From: Actinomyces mediterranea
GTDB lineage: Bacteria > Actinomycetota > Actinomycetes > Actinomycetales > Actinomycetaceae
Assembly (NCBI RefSeq): GCF_900155595.1
Contig: NZ_FTPB01000003.1
Coordinates: 391,990 to 455,989, forward strand
Length of the DNA stretch: 64,000 nucleotides
Direction of reading: 5' to 3'
The notes under the pieces: generated by a model
Databases searched by the model: none
What the model was told of the DNA's origin: nothing
What the model saw: the letters and a program-made list of their open reading frames with translations, nothing else
Part shown: positions 25,716 through 34,101 of the stretch, piece by piece
Position numbering within the stretch: position 1 is the first letter of the stretch
How the letters are laid out: the number at the start of each line of letters is the position of its first letter
Position numbers and translations under genes: made by a program

Positions 25716-26749
25716 GACAGTCCTTCGACGACGAGGTCGACCTGGGTGAAATCGTCCTCGGATATCACCATAGTCTGTCCGAGTTGCGATGCGACGATCT
25801 GCACCGCATGCACCTGTCCCTCGTCGGCGATGCACGCCGTCGACCCGTCGACTCCGAAGAGCGCGGCGGGCGGGATGACGCGCACGTCAATGGGGTCGGC
25901 GAGCGCCCAGGGGACGGTGAGGAGGCGCCCGGAGTCTCCCCCGCCTCCCGAGGTCGTCGCGAGGTACTCCTGATACTGGGTGGATTCCTTGATCCGCGCG
26001 ATGGTCTGCGCGTCGGTGAGGATCCCGTCCTCGGGCACATCGAAGACCCCTGTGCTCACCGTGATGCGCCTTGCTCCTCCGATCGCCTCTTCGGGGAGGG
26101 TGAGGCGGGCGATGGCATGGTCCGCACCCGCGGTGAACAGCGTCTGAGTGCCGTCGATCGTGTCGCCGACGTGAAGGGGGACGTCGGTGACGGTCACCGT
26201 TGCCGCCGGGATCCACAAGAAGAGCCCGGTGGGGATCTCCAATGGGACTCCCCCGTGTCCGTCGTCAATGCCGATGAGGTCGGCGGCTGCCCATCGGGTC
26301 GCCCAGTTCATGGTCCCGGTTGTAGTGATGTCGTAGCCGAGGCGGGCGAGTTCGTTCTGCAATGCGGTGACATCGGCTCCTGTCGCCCCGTCGGCGAGGG
26401 GCCTCCACAGGGGCGTCGCCGTGGCGAGGGCGACCATGCGCGTGTCGTCCACGTCGACAGCGGCCTCACCGGAGGACAGTTGTGCACCCGGGCTGACGCG
26501 GATCGCCGTCACGCGGCCAGACACGGAGGAGGCGATGCCCGTGGATGAGGGTTCGACGATGGCGAGGGGGATATTGCGCGAGTCGTCGACTGTGCGGACT
26601 CCGACGGGAACAGAGGTGATGGGCGCGGCGGACTCGAGGGATGCCGGAACGGGCGGGGCAACGACGTAGACGCCGATGAGGATGCCAACAGAGCATGCGG
26701 CGAGCGCGCCGACCGTTGCGAGTCCCGCCACTCGCATCGATTTCCTCAT
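25706..26749 (-). CDS. Membrane-anchored adaptor with peptidoglycan-binding domain
   Basis: The 347-residue protein has an N-terminal membrane anchor (VGALAACSVGILIGVYVV) and an HlyD-like biotinyl-lipoyl beginning (GIASSVSGRVTAIRVSPGAQLSSGE). A peptidoglycan-binding type 1 domain lies around residues 120-155 (LADGATGADVTALQNELARLGYD), followed by a beta-rich end. Such proteins link ABC transporters to the wall in Gram-positive bacteria. GAAGGAGACGGGG precedes the ATG. The lipoprotein gene ends 22 bases upstream and the ATPase gene overlaps the 3' end. Confidence 0.8.
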   Translation of the reverse strand: MRKSMRVAGLATVGALAACSVGILIGVYVVAPPVPASLESAAPITSVPVGVRTVDDSRNIPLAIVEPSSTGIASSVSGRVTAIRVSPGAQLSSGEAAVDVDDTRMVALATATPLWRPLADGATGADVTALQNELARLGYDITTTGTMNWATRWAAADLIGIDDGHGGVPLEIPTGLFLWIPAATVTVTDVPLHVGDTIDGTQTLFTAGADHAIARLTLPEEAIGGARRITVSTGVFDVPEDGILTDAQTIARIKESTQYQEYLATTSGGGGDSGRLLTVPWALADPIDVRVIPPAALFGVDGSTACIADEGQVHAVQIVASQLGQTMVISEDDFTQVDLVVEGLSCP

Positions 26750-26771
26750 CCCCGTCTCCTTCGGCTCGGCG

Positions 26772-27449
26772 TCATAGCCCGTCCCTACCGCTGGGCGGCT
26801 TGTTTACTCGTTCCCCCTGATCCGCACGCGCGTATCGGGGGTCGATGCCGCATTCTTTGAGGATCTCGACCCCTTCGTCGGGGTCGATGGCATAGGAGAA
26901 GGTGGAGCCGGGCAGCTCGCCCGGTGTCTGCCCCTTCACCGACAGCCACTCCTCGAATTCGCGCTTGTACTGCTCGACGGAGTAGGTCGGGTCCACTGCC
27001 CCATTCCTCACCATGCAGTCGACGGTCAGTTCCAGCTCATCGACCTTGTTCGGGTTCTGTGCCGTGGCTCGATAGAGGGCGACGATGTCATGAAATCCGG
27101 TGTCGTTGCCACAGCGCTTGAAATCAGCGTCATACTGCGTCCGCTCTTTGCCGTCATCGCGCACGCCGAAGGATCCCCACATGTCGTCGAAGGTGACGTC
27201 GGAGTACCCCGCATCGGTGAGACAGGCGGCGAATACCTTCTGCAGTTCCAGAATCTCGGCCTCGGTTAATCGGTCGTCTTCCAGCATCGTCGACATCGGC
27301 TCGCGCCCCTCGAATTGCGTTTTCAGCGCATGGAAGTCCTCGGCGTAGAGTTCGGCCGTCGTGGGGGTTGAGGGTTGCGAGCAGCCCGCAACAACAAGGA
27401 GAGAGCAGAACAGAGTCGAGAGGACACGGCCTCTCACGCGCATATTCAT
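26772..27449 (-). CDS. Lipoprotein of the bacteriocin-like operon
   Basis: This is a 225-residue exported lipoprotein: basic start, hydrophobic core and lipobox LVVAGC with Cys 23. The mature part is acidic and helical, with paired cysteines (FAACLTDAGY, FKRCGND, TVDCMVRNG, LKECGID) that could form disulfides. I set the start at ATG 27449 because it overlaps the stop of the bacteriocin-like gene as ATGA. A second ATG lies two codons later. By position it may be an immunity lipoprotein or a chaperone for the peptide, but no family is recognised. Confidence 0.7.
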   Translation of the reverse strand: MNMRVRGRVLSTLFCSLLVVAGCSQPSTPTTAELYAEDFHALKTQFEGREPMSTMLEDDRLTEAEILELQKVFAACLTDAGYSDVTFDDMWGSFGVRDDGKERTQYDADFKRCGNDTGFHDIVALYRATAQNPNKVDELELTVDCMVRNGAVDPTYSVEQYKREFEEWLSVKGQTPGELPGSTFSYAIDPDEGVEILKECGIDPRYARADQGERVNKPPSGRDGL

Positions 27450-27775
27450 CGATAAATCACATGCAACCATGGACCGTCTGACACATAACCCTGTGAGGAG
27501 TAATCGTAACTGTTACTCCATTGAAGTAGGCCTCTGCGCGGCGAACTTTTCACCGAAGAATAGTCGGAATAGAAATAAACTCGAGCAGTTGCCCAATGCC
27601 AGCGGACAGGGCTCATGGCGTAACACATCGACCAGAACTGACCACCACTCGCGCCCACCCCGCATCCAGGAGTAGCGAGCGCAGCGGCTTGCAGATTCGA
27701 ATTCAATGCCGGCGCGGCTGTAAAACCAGCAGCACCAAGGGCGACAGTGGCGAGCAGCGCTGCAATCTTCTTCAT
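27446..27775 (-). CDS. Putative lactococcin 972-like bacteriocin precursor
   Basis: The 109-residue precursor has a Sec signal peptide (MKKIAALLATVALGAAGFTA, likely cut after A34 in AALA-TPG) and a mature part of about 75 residues. The mature part contains FYSDYSSVKSS (68-78), a W/S/Y-rich stretch and a late SDGPWLHVIYR. This pattern of Y-S-x-Y near the middle and a terminal aromatic strand resembles the lactococcin 972 family, which targets lipid II in sensitive bacteria. AAAGGAG lies upstream of ATG 27775. It overlaps the lipoprotein gene by ATGA and heads an operon with an adaptor, ATPase and permease. Family membership is inferred from length, signal and context. Confidence 0.6.
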   Translation of the reverse strand: MKKIAALLATVALGAAGFTAAPALNSNLQAAALATPGCGVGASGGQFWSMCYAMSPVRWHWATARVYFYSDYSSVKSSPRRGLLQWSNSYDYSSQGYVSDGPWLHVIYR

Positions 27776-27981
27776 GACCACTCCTTTGAGTCGCTATGAC
27801 AGGAAGCAGGGATGTCGGCCGATAATTCGAAGGTAGGCGGTCTGCGTTCGCTTGTCTATCGAGGAATATCAACTATTCAGCCAGCGCAGTCGGTCGCGTT
27901 GCTCGCCCGTCCGCACGTACAATGCCCCGATCGGTCAAGTCCTTTTGAGTGGTGTAAGGGTCTTTTGGGTTGTTTGTGGGG

Positions 27982-28262
27982 TTAGGTGGTGAGTGTTGGG
28001 AGGGGCTCGGGGATGGTTTCGGTGTTGTTGGTGGGGACGAGGTGGAGGCGGCAGGGGGTCAGGACGTCGAGGCTGAGGTAGCGGCGTCCTTTGGTCTATT
28101 CGTCGGTTTGTTCGGCTAGGACGGCTGCGACGAGGCGGGTGATGGCGTCTGGGTTGGGGAAGATTCCCACTGAGTCAGTACGGCGGTGGATCTTCTTGTT
28201 GAGGCGCTCGTTGGGGTTGTTGGACCAGATCTAGTGCCACACGTCTTTGGGGAAGGTGGTGA
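27982..28262 (-). pseudogene. IS256-family transposase remnant with two in-frame stops
   Basis: The minus strand encodes [40 protein letters not shown] and KGRRYLSLDVL, the C-terminal region of IS256-type (mutator) transposases. Two TAG codons interrupt it, one before IWSNN and one after AEQTDE where the family has Trp. The N-terminal two thirds are absent and the fragment runs to within about 30 bases of the nhaA stop. It is a decayed relic. Confidence 0.8.
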
Positions 28263-28292
28263 GCCGGTAAAGCGCATGAATAGCGGGGGCTG

Positions 28293-29555
28293 TTACTTCT
28301 TCCGGGCGGCCGCTCCGCGTACTCGCACGCGCAGGCGCATCCGCAGCGCGAGGGCGCCAAGGACCGCCGAGGCGAAAGTACCGATGATGACGCCGAAACG
28401 GGCGTGGAAGACCCCGGCCTCGTCGGTGAAGGCAAGCCCGCCGATGAGCATCGCAACGGTGAAGCCAATGCCGGCCAGCAGAGCCATTGCCGCGACATCC
28501 GGCAGGTCGACGCCGTGCCCCAGGCGTAGCTTCGTCCAGCGTGTGAGCGCCGCCACGGACCCCCAGATGCCGAGGAACTTGCCCAGTGGGAGCCCGATCG
28601 CGACCCCGATCGTCACCGGATCCTTCAAAGCGCCGACGACCCCGCCCTCGGCACCCAGGACGGGCACGCCCGCGGCGAAGAAGGCGAACAGCGGCAGTGC
28701 GAGTCCCGCCGACCAGGGGCTGAGGACGCGGACGAAGTCATGGGTCATCTGCCCCTCGCGGGTGCGCGTCGCGGGGACGACGAGGCCGAGTGCCACGCCT
28801 GCGATCGTCGCATGCACCCCGGAGTTCGCCATGAACGCCCACGCGACGAGGCCGATCGGGATGAGCAGCCGGGGCGAGCGGATTCCGTGGTTCACGAGCA
28901 GCGCAAAGAGCCCGATCGCGACGAGGGAGGCGGCGAGGGCGATGACGTTCAGCCCCGAGGAGAAGAACACGGCGATAACGATGATCGCGAGGAGGTCGTC
29001 AACCACAGCCAGCGTCAGCAGGAATGTTCGGGCTGCGGGCGGTAGGCCGTGGCCGAAGATCGACAAGATGGCAACGGCGAATGCGATATCCGTTGCGGTG
29101 GGGACCGCCCACCCGATCCATGCGTCAGACCCGACGACGATCTGGATGAGCGTGTAGACGAGCGCAGGGCCGATCATGCCGAAAGCGGCTGCGATCATCG
29201 GCAGTGCCGCCTCTTTCATATCCCGCAATGCGCCGGTGACGAACTCGGTTTTCAGTTCCAGTCCGACGACGAAGAAGAAGATGGTGAGCAGGCCGTCTGC
29301 CGCCCACTCGTGAACGCTCAGGTGCAGTCCGAGCACAGAGGGACCGAATTCGAGATGGGAGAGGTACTCGTAGGCCTGTTGTAGCGGCGAGTTCGACACG
29401 AGGATCGCGACTAGTGCGATTGAAATGACAAGGAGCCCGGACTTCATGTCGTCGTCGAGGAACTCTCGCATGTCGTCAACCAGTCGTCGCGCCCGTCCGC
29501 GATCGGGGCGGTGGTGTCTCTTCTTCTGTGTCCCGTGGTCGGGCGCGGGGCTCAT
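28293..29555 (-). CDS. nhaA: Na+/H+ antiporter NhaA
   Basis: NhaA exchanges protons for sodium across the cytoplasmic membrane. The 420-residue protein has twelve helices and the twin aspartates of helix V in LTLAVVDDLLAI, plus ADGLLTIFFFVVGLELKTEF, WAVPTATDIAFA and GIGFTVAMLIGGLAF. The first 30 residues are strongly basic. The stop lies next to an IS256 relic, but the C-terminus looks complete (RVRGAAARKK). The neighbouring tRNA starts 80 bases upstream on the opposite strand. Confidence 0.93.
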   Translation of the reverse strand: MSPAPDHGTQKKRHHRPDRGRARRLVDDMREFLDDDMKSGLLVISIALVAILVSNSPLQQAYEYLSHLEFGPSVLGLHLSVHEWAADGLLTIFFFVVGLELKTEFVTGALRDMKEAALPMIAAAFGMIGPALVYTLIQIVVGSDAWIGWAVPTATDIAFAVAILSIFGHGLPPAARTFLLTLAVVDDLLAIIVIAVFFSSGLNVIALAASLVAIGLFALLVNHGIRSPRLLIPIGLVAWAFMANSGVHATIAGVALGLVVPATRTREGQMTHDFVRVLSPWSAGLALPLFAFFAAGVPVLGAEGGVVGALKDPVTIGVAIGLPLGKFLGIWGSVAALTRWTKLRLGHGVDLPDVAAMALLAGIGFTVAMLIGGLAFTDEAGVFHARFGVIIGTFASAVLGALALRMRLRVRVRGAAARKK

Positions 29556-29636
29556 AGGAGCGTCCTTCCGTCAGGAGTATCCCCACAGGGAGAACAATAT
29601 GGATACGATGTCATCCGGTGGCCGGTTCCCGGCCCC

Positions 29637-29710
29637 GCCCCCATAGCCCAATTGGCAGAGGCAACCGACTTAAAATCGGTGTGGTGTCGGTTCGAGTCCG
29701 ACTGGGGGTA
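29637..29710 (+). tRNA. tRNA with UAA anticodon (Leu by anticodon), short variable loop
   Basis: The acceptor stem GCCCCCA/TGGGGGT (with one G-U) closes on discriminator A. The D arm, anticodon stem ACCGA/TCGGT with loop CTTAAAA, and T arm GTCGG-TTCGAGT-CCGAC are all well formed. The anticodon is TAA, which reads the leucine codon UUA. The variable region is only five bases, whereas bacterial leucine tRNAs normally have a long variable arm. No CCA is encoded. It sits between nhaA and the BY-kinase gene, both on the other strand. Confidence 0.8.
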
Positions 29711-29734
29711 CGGTGTGCACGACGCGCTCGCGCG

Positions 29735-31246
29735 TCATGAGCGCGGCGGTCGTGTGGTGGCGCGCGGAAGATTCTCAATGGTGATTTCCAAGTTGGCGTC
29801 CGGCGCGGCGGTCGCCGCCGAATGACCCTCGTCATCGTCGGTTTCTTGTTCTTCCGGCATCTGTTGGATGTAGGCATCACTGCCGTACCCGTAGGCACCG
29901 AATGGGGTCTTCGCCGTTGGTACGCGGTTGAGGACGATGCCCAGTGTCTTCCCCCCGGCCTGCGCAACGGCATCGAGGGCGAGCGCCATCTCATCGGTCT
30001 TCGTCTTACCGGAACTGACGACGAGCAGCATCCCATCGGCGATCCTCGACAGGATCGCTGCATCGGTGACCGGCAGGAGGGGCGGCGCATCGAAGATGAC
30101 GATGGACTCGCGCGACAGCGCCTGCGTGAGGGCTTCCATGCGCTTCGAGCTGAGCAACTCCGACGGGTTCGGCGGCACATGACCCGCAGGAAGCACGAAC
30201 AGTCCAGGCTCCTCGGTCGTCACGACCGCCTGTTCAACGGGAATGGTCCCCGCGAGGACCTGGGACAGGCCGATCGGCGACTTGATGTGCAAACAGGAGT
30301 CGACCGTGGGCCTGCGCAGATCCGCATCGACGAGGACGACATTCTCCCCGGAGGCGGCGAGGACCTTGGCGAGTTGGATCGCCACGGAGGTCTTCCCCTC
30401 GTTCGAATTAGGAGAGGAGACGACGCAGATCTTCAACTCATGGTCGACATTCGCGTACATAAGGTTCGTTCGCAGTTTCCTCAGCGCCTCTTCGGCACGG
30501 AAGTCACCATCCCCAGCGTCGAGCAGCTCGCGCCCGATCATGTCCGACTGCGGGAGCACTGCGACCAAGGGGACGGGCGAGTGGGCTTCGACGTCCTCAG
30601 GTGTGCGGATCCTACGGTCGAGGAGCGCCAAGAGGATGGTGATGAGATAGCCAATGAACAGGCCGCCCGTCGTTCCCAGCGCGAGGGTACGCATGCGAGA
30701 GGGGGTGACGATCACGGCGGAGAGTTCGGCAGACGACAGAAGACGCAGCTGGACCGGCGATTCGCCCCCCTCGAGCTCGTTGAGCTGTTCGGCTGCGACG
30801 TCGATGACGGCGTCGGCGATCGCCTTCGCCGTGGTCTCCGTGTCGAAGGTCGCCGTCACATTGATGGTGGACGAGTTCTGAACGGGAGTGGCTTTCACCT
30901 TCGATGCGACCTCAGAGGCGGAGGCGGACAGGTGCAGCCTGGTGACGACGCTATCTGCGACCGCCGTTGAGGTGATGACGGAAGAGAACGCCTGGGCCTT
31001 CTGATTGGCGAGCTGGGACGCCGTGTAGAAGCTGCCCGTGTTCGCCGAGTTGTCCTCCGCCACCCGGACCGACACATACGCACTCGATGACGCGGTGTAC
31101 GACTTCGGCGTGAACTGAAGGACACCGATGGCGACGCCGAGTCCGAGTACGGTGCACAGGAGGATCAGGCCTATGCGCCGTCTCGTCAGCTGTATCAGAT
31201 CCTGAATAGTCACAGTGCTCCCATTCGATTCGAGACTCTCCTCCAC
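29735..31246 (-). CDS. Polysaccharide co-polymerase/BY-kinase
   Basis: This 503-residue protein combines a Wzz chain-length domain (helix at residues 25-45, second helix near 185-205) with a tyrosine autokinase. Its nucleotide motifs are SSPNSNEGKTS (Walker A), VLVDADLRRP (Walker A') and VIFDAPPLLP (Walker B). The C-terminus has a tyrosine cluster, AYGYGSDAY, the likely autophosphorylation site, followed by an acidic tail. It controls polymer length and export of the surface polysaccharide, and the LMW phosphatase at 42.2 kb is its probable antagonist. It lies last in the minus-strand locus. Confidence 0.9.
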   Translation of the reverse strand: MEESLESNGSTVTIQDLIQLTRRRIGLILLCTVLGLGVAIGVLQFTPKSYTASSSAYVSVRVAEDNSANTGSFYTASQLANQKAQAFSSVITSTAVADSVVTRLHLSASASEVASKVKATPVQNSSTINVTATFDTETTAKAIADAVIDVAAEQLNELEGGESPVQLRLLSSAELSAVIVTPSRMRTLALGTTGGLFIGYLITILLALLDRRIRTPEDVEAHSPVPLVAVLPQSDMIGRELLDAGDGDFRAEEALRKLRTNLMYANVDHELKICVVSSPNSNEGKTSVAIQLAKVLAASGENVVLVDADLRRPTVDSCLHIKSPIGLSQVLAGTIPVEQAVVTTEEPGLFVLPAGHVPPNPSELLSSKRMEALTQALSRESIVIFDAPPLLPVTDAAILSRIADGMLLVVSSGKTKTDEMALALDAVAQAGGKTLGIVLNRVPTAKTPFGAYGYGSDAYIQQMPEEQETDDDEGHSAATAAPDANLEITIENLPRATTRPPRS

Positions 31247-31323
31247 CGGAAAGTATTCACCATATGGCGATTTGTTGACATAGAACCGGTACGTGATGAT
31301 TCACACTGTCGACGGGTCGGTCC

Positions 31324-32403
31324 TCACCGACGGGCGCCCTCGAGCATGTCCCGTGTGATGACGGTATCGGCGGGGATAGCACATGCGGCGCGCTGACCGA
31401 TCACCAGATTGATGTCCTTCGGGGAGATGCCCACGCCCGGGCGTTTGTAGGTCAGCATCTGCTCACTGAGCTCCTCCCCCGCCGCGATGTCCACGGCGGA
31501 GACGATCGAGCGTCTCGCATTCATCCGCGCTGCGGACTCCGACTCGGTAAAGCGCAGGCCTCCCGAACCCAAGAGGGTATCGACGAATGCGACGCCGTCG
31601 AGGATCGTGCGCGCATCATCGGGATCCATCGCGTGATAGTGGTCATTTCCCGTGAGTGTCTTGTCCAGGGTGAAGTGTTTTTCCACGACGCGGGCGCCGA
31701 GGATGTACGCCGTCTTGATGACATCCGCCGAAGCGTCGGGCTTGCAGTGATCGGAGTATCCGAGGATGACATCGGGGAATTCCTCTCCCAGCGACGTGAT
31801 CCTGCGCAGGTTCGCATCCTTATAGGGAGTCGGGTACTCGAGGACGCAGTGGCACAGCACAAGCGGCTGGGTGTTCACCTCGCGGACGGCGCGGACGGCT
31901 TCCCGCATCTCGCCGAGATCTCCCGCGCCGACGGACATGATGATCGGTTTGCCCTTGGCCGCTTGATAGCGGATGAAGGGGGTATTCGTCAGGTCCGAGG
32001 AGGAGATCTTGTAGACGCTCATCAACGGTTCGAGGTAGTCGGCGGACTCGAAGTCGAAGGCGGTGGAGGAGAATTCGATACCGAGGCTGTCGCAGTACTG
32101 TGCGAGTTCCGTGTACTCGGCCTCGCCGAATGAGTCGAATTTCTTGAAGAGTTCACGCTGGCTCGTCGTCGGCTCCTCTGAGGTGTCCCAATACGAGGGC
32201 GAGTCCTTCGCCGCCAGAGTCTCGGCCTTATAGGACTGGAACTTCACGGCGTGGATGCCTACGGCGGCCGCCTCGGCGCACATGAGCTTCGCGGCCTCCA
32301 TAGTGGAGATGCCCTGCGATGCGGCGATGTCGTAGTAGTTGACGCCGATTTCCGCGATGAGGGTGAAGGCCCCCGATTCGATGCGTTCGATGAGGTTCGT
32401 CAT
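31324..32403 (-). CDS. Nonulosonic (sialic-type) acid synthase
   Basis: NeuB-family enzymes condense phosphoenolpyruvate with an amino sugar to make a nine-carbon acid. Visible are LIAEIGVNYYD, AVKFQSYKAETL, EFSSTAFDFESAD, YKISSSDLTN, GYSDHCKPD and VEKHFTLDKTLTGNDH with catalytic and metal residues. A C-terminal SAF (antifreeze-like) domain spans residues 295-355 (RRSIVSAVDIAAGE, RPGVGISPKD). The start at ATG 32403 overlaps the stop of the synthetase gene by one base. Whether the product is neuraminic, pseudaminic or legionaminic acid cannot be settled here. Confidence 0.88.
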   Translation of the reverse strand: MTNLIERIESGAFTLIAEIGVNYYDIAASQGISTMEAAKLMCAEAAAVGIHAVKFQSYKAETLAAKDSPSYWDTSEEPTTSQRELFKKFDSFGEAEYTELAQYCDSLGIEFSSTAFDFESADYLEPLMSVYKISSSDLTNTPFIRYQAAKGKPIIMSVGAGDLGEMREAVRAVREVNTQPLVLCHCVLEYPTPYKDANLRRITSLGEEFPDVILGYSDHCKPDASADVIKTAYILGARVVEKHFTLDKTLTGNDHYHAMDPDDARTILDGVAFVDTLLGSGGLRFTESESAARMNARRSIVSAVDIAAGEELSEQMLTYKRPGVGISPKDINLVIGQRAACAIPADTVITRDMLEGARR

Positions 32404-34034
32404 CAGTTCTCTCCCAATACGATTCGTTTGACCCGTTGAATGCCCGATGTCAGGTCGATGGAAAGCATGAGGCTCCTCATCTCCCGTCGGATGGACTCGG
32501 CGCCGATCAGCCACGCCAGGGTGGCTTCGATGTCATCGTCGCTGACTCTCGACCCGAGGCCGAGATTGATGAAACCATTGTTCATCTGTGCGAACTCATG
32601 GAGCTGTTCGCGTTCGTTCTGTGCGAGGACGATGGTCGGCACGCCCATGGAGGCGAGTTCGAATGTCGTCCTGCCCTGTGAGGAGAAGGCCGCGTCGGCG
32701 ACGCTCATATAGTCGCTCACCCGCACGACATCGCGCAGAACATCGATATCGAGGTCGGGAATGGGGACGAGGTCGTCGTGGGCGTAGCCGGGGCCGAGGA
32801 TGAAGTCGAAATGCACCGGGGACGGGCCCTCGTTGAAGCGGACGGCGAGGTCGTAGATGCGCTTCGACAAGTTGAGCGGATCAGTGCCCCCGAACATTAC
32901 GAGGATCCTCTCGACGCGGGGCGAGAACCCCCTGTCGCCCCGGACCGTCATGAATTCGTCCCGCAGGGTCTCATAGGCCTTCCCCGTGTAAACATTCGGA
33001 TAGGGGGAGGCGCCCTCGTAGAGCGCGTTGATCACCGCGTCGGCCTCCCGCGCACCGTCGCCGAGGTCCTCGAAGGTGACGACGCGCCCACACAGGGGCT
33101 TCACCGTTCGGATGAAGTCGAGGCTCGTGTCGAGGCAGTCGTGCACGTACACGTCGGGGCGGTTGCCGTCCAGCCATCGGAAGAGTTCGTCGTCGTCTGC
33201 GATTTCGACGACCTTCATATTCGAGTCCTTGAGTTTGGCGATCCCCTCGCGCCTCGAGGCGTTCGAGAGGAACACGACCTCGTGCTCCGTCATGGCGTAG
33301 GCGAGAGTCAGCGCCCGATACACGTGCCCCATTCCCAACTCCCCGTACCCGTCGACGCGGAACGCGATCCTCTTCTTCGACAGGAGGGCCTCGCAGGCCA
33401 CCCAGTCCGTCGAGGAGTCGATGTCGATAGCCTCATCGTGGGGGACCTCGAAGACGGAGACATTATCGCCCAGGCGCGACTTCTCAGTGACGCAGGAGCG
33501 ACGGGTGATGAGGAACGCCCCGGTCTCGAGGTAGTTCGCGGGGAGCTGTTGTCGGTTGAGGCGCTCGGTGTAGGAGGGGACGATCCGCCCACCGTCCGAA
33601 TGCCAGCTCAAGTGCGGGGCGTTGACGACGGAGATGAGGGAGTCGTAGCCGTCGGCGTGGAAGCTCGCAAGGGCGGCGCTCAGCGTCGCTGGGGTGAGCA
33701 ACGGCGATGTCGCTTGAAGCGTGATGACGGTGTCGACGCTCGTCCCGCTGCTCTCCTCGGTGCGACGTACGGCGTCGTAGATCACCGGGTCCAAGGTGAC
33801 GGCGTCCCCAGCGAGGGACGGGTCGCGTTCGAGGCCGATGACCCGCTCGTACTGGCCGACGAAGGACAGGATCTCAGCGGAGTCCGTTGATACGACGACC
33901 ATGTCGATGCCATCGACCGCCAGGGCGTTCTCAATCGCATAGGAGATGAGTGGGAGGCCCTTCATAAGCCGCATGTTCTTCCTGGGGATCCCCTTCGAGC
34001 CTTCGCGCGCCGGGATTACCGCGATTGTCGTCAT
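32403..34034 (-). CDS. CMP-nonulosonate cytidylyltransferase fused to PseG-like domain
   Basis: A 543-residue fusion. Residues 1-215 are a cytidylyltransferase with IPAREGSKGIPRKN (CTP binding), TLQATSPLL, LETGAFLITR and AIDIDSSTDW (metal). From about 221 a PseG-like UDP-sugar hydrolase/GT-B fold begins (IAFRVDGYGELGMGHVYRAL; the GxGH histidine is about residue 237), with VVTFEDLGDGAREAD, ILVMFGGTDP and SVADAAFSSQGRTTFELASMG. AGGAG precedes ATG 34034. PseG acts before and the cytidylyltransferase after the NeuB/PseI step, so the fusion brackets the adjacent synthase. This suggests a pseudaminic-acid-like sugar. Confidence 0.85.
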   Translation of the reverse strand: MTTIAVIPAREGSKGIPRKNMRLMKGLPLISYAIENALAVDGIDMVVVSTDSAEILSFVGQYERVIGLERDPSLAGDAVTLDPVIYDAVRRTEESSGTSVDTVITLQATSPLLTPATLSAALASFHADGYDSLISVVNAPHLSWHSDGGRIVPSYTERLNRQQLPANYLETGAFLITRRSCVTEKSRLGDNVSVFEVPHDEAIDIDSSTDWVACEALLSKKRIAFRVDGYGELGMGHVYRALTLAYAMTEHEVVFLSNASRREGIAKLKDSNMKVVEIADDDELFRWLDGNRPDVYVHDCLDTSLDFIRTVKPLCGRVVTFEDLGDGAREADAVINALYEGASPYPNVYTGKAYETLRDEFMTVRGDRGFSPRVERILVMFGGTDPLNLSKRIYDLAVRFNEGPSPVHFDFILGPGYAHDDLVPIPDLDIDVLRDVVRVSDYMSVADAAFSSQGRTTFELASMGVPTIVLAQNEREQLHEFAQMNNGFINLGLGSRVSDDDIEATLAWLIGAESIRREMRSLMLSIDLTSGIQRVKRIVLGEN

Positions 34035-34101
34035 GTCATTCTCCTGTCGCGCAGATGTCAATGGTGATTGATTCATAATGTCTCCTGTTGCGGCCGCATA
34101 C

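Noticed and set aside
29637-29710. The tRNA as a stop-codon suppressor
   Set aside because: Anticodon UAA reads UUA, not UAA; a suppressor would need UUA as anticodon.
32778-33890. A 370-codon plus-strand frame opposite the cytidylyltransferase fusion
   Set aside because: Shadow of the real gene; translation lacks motifs.
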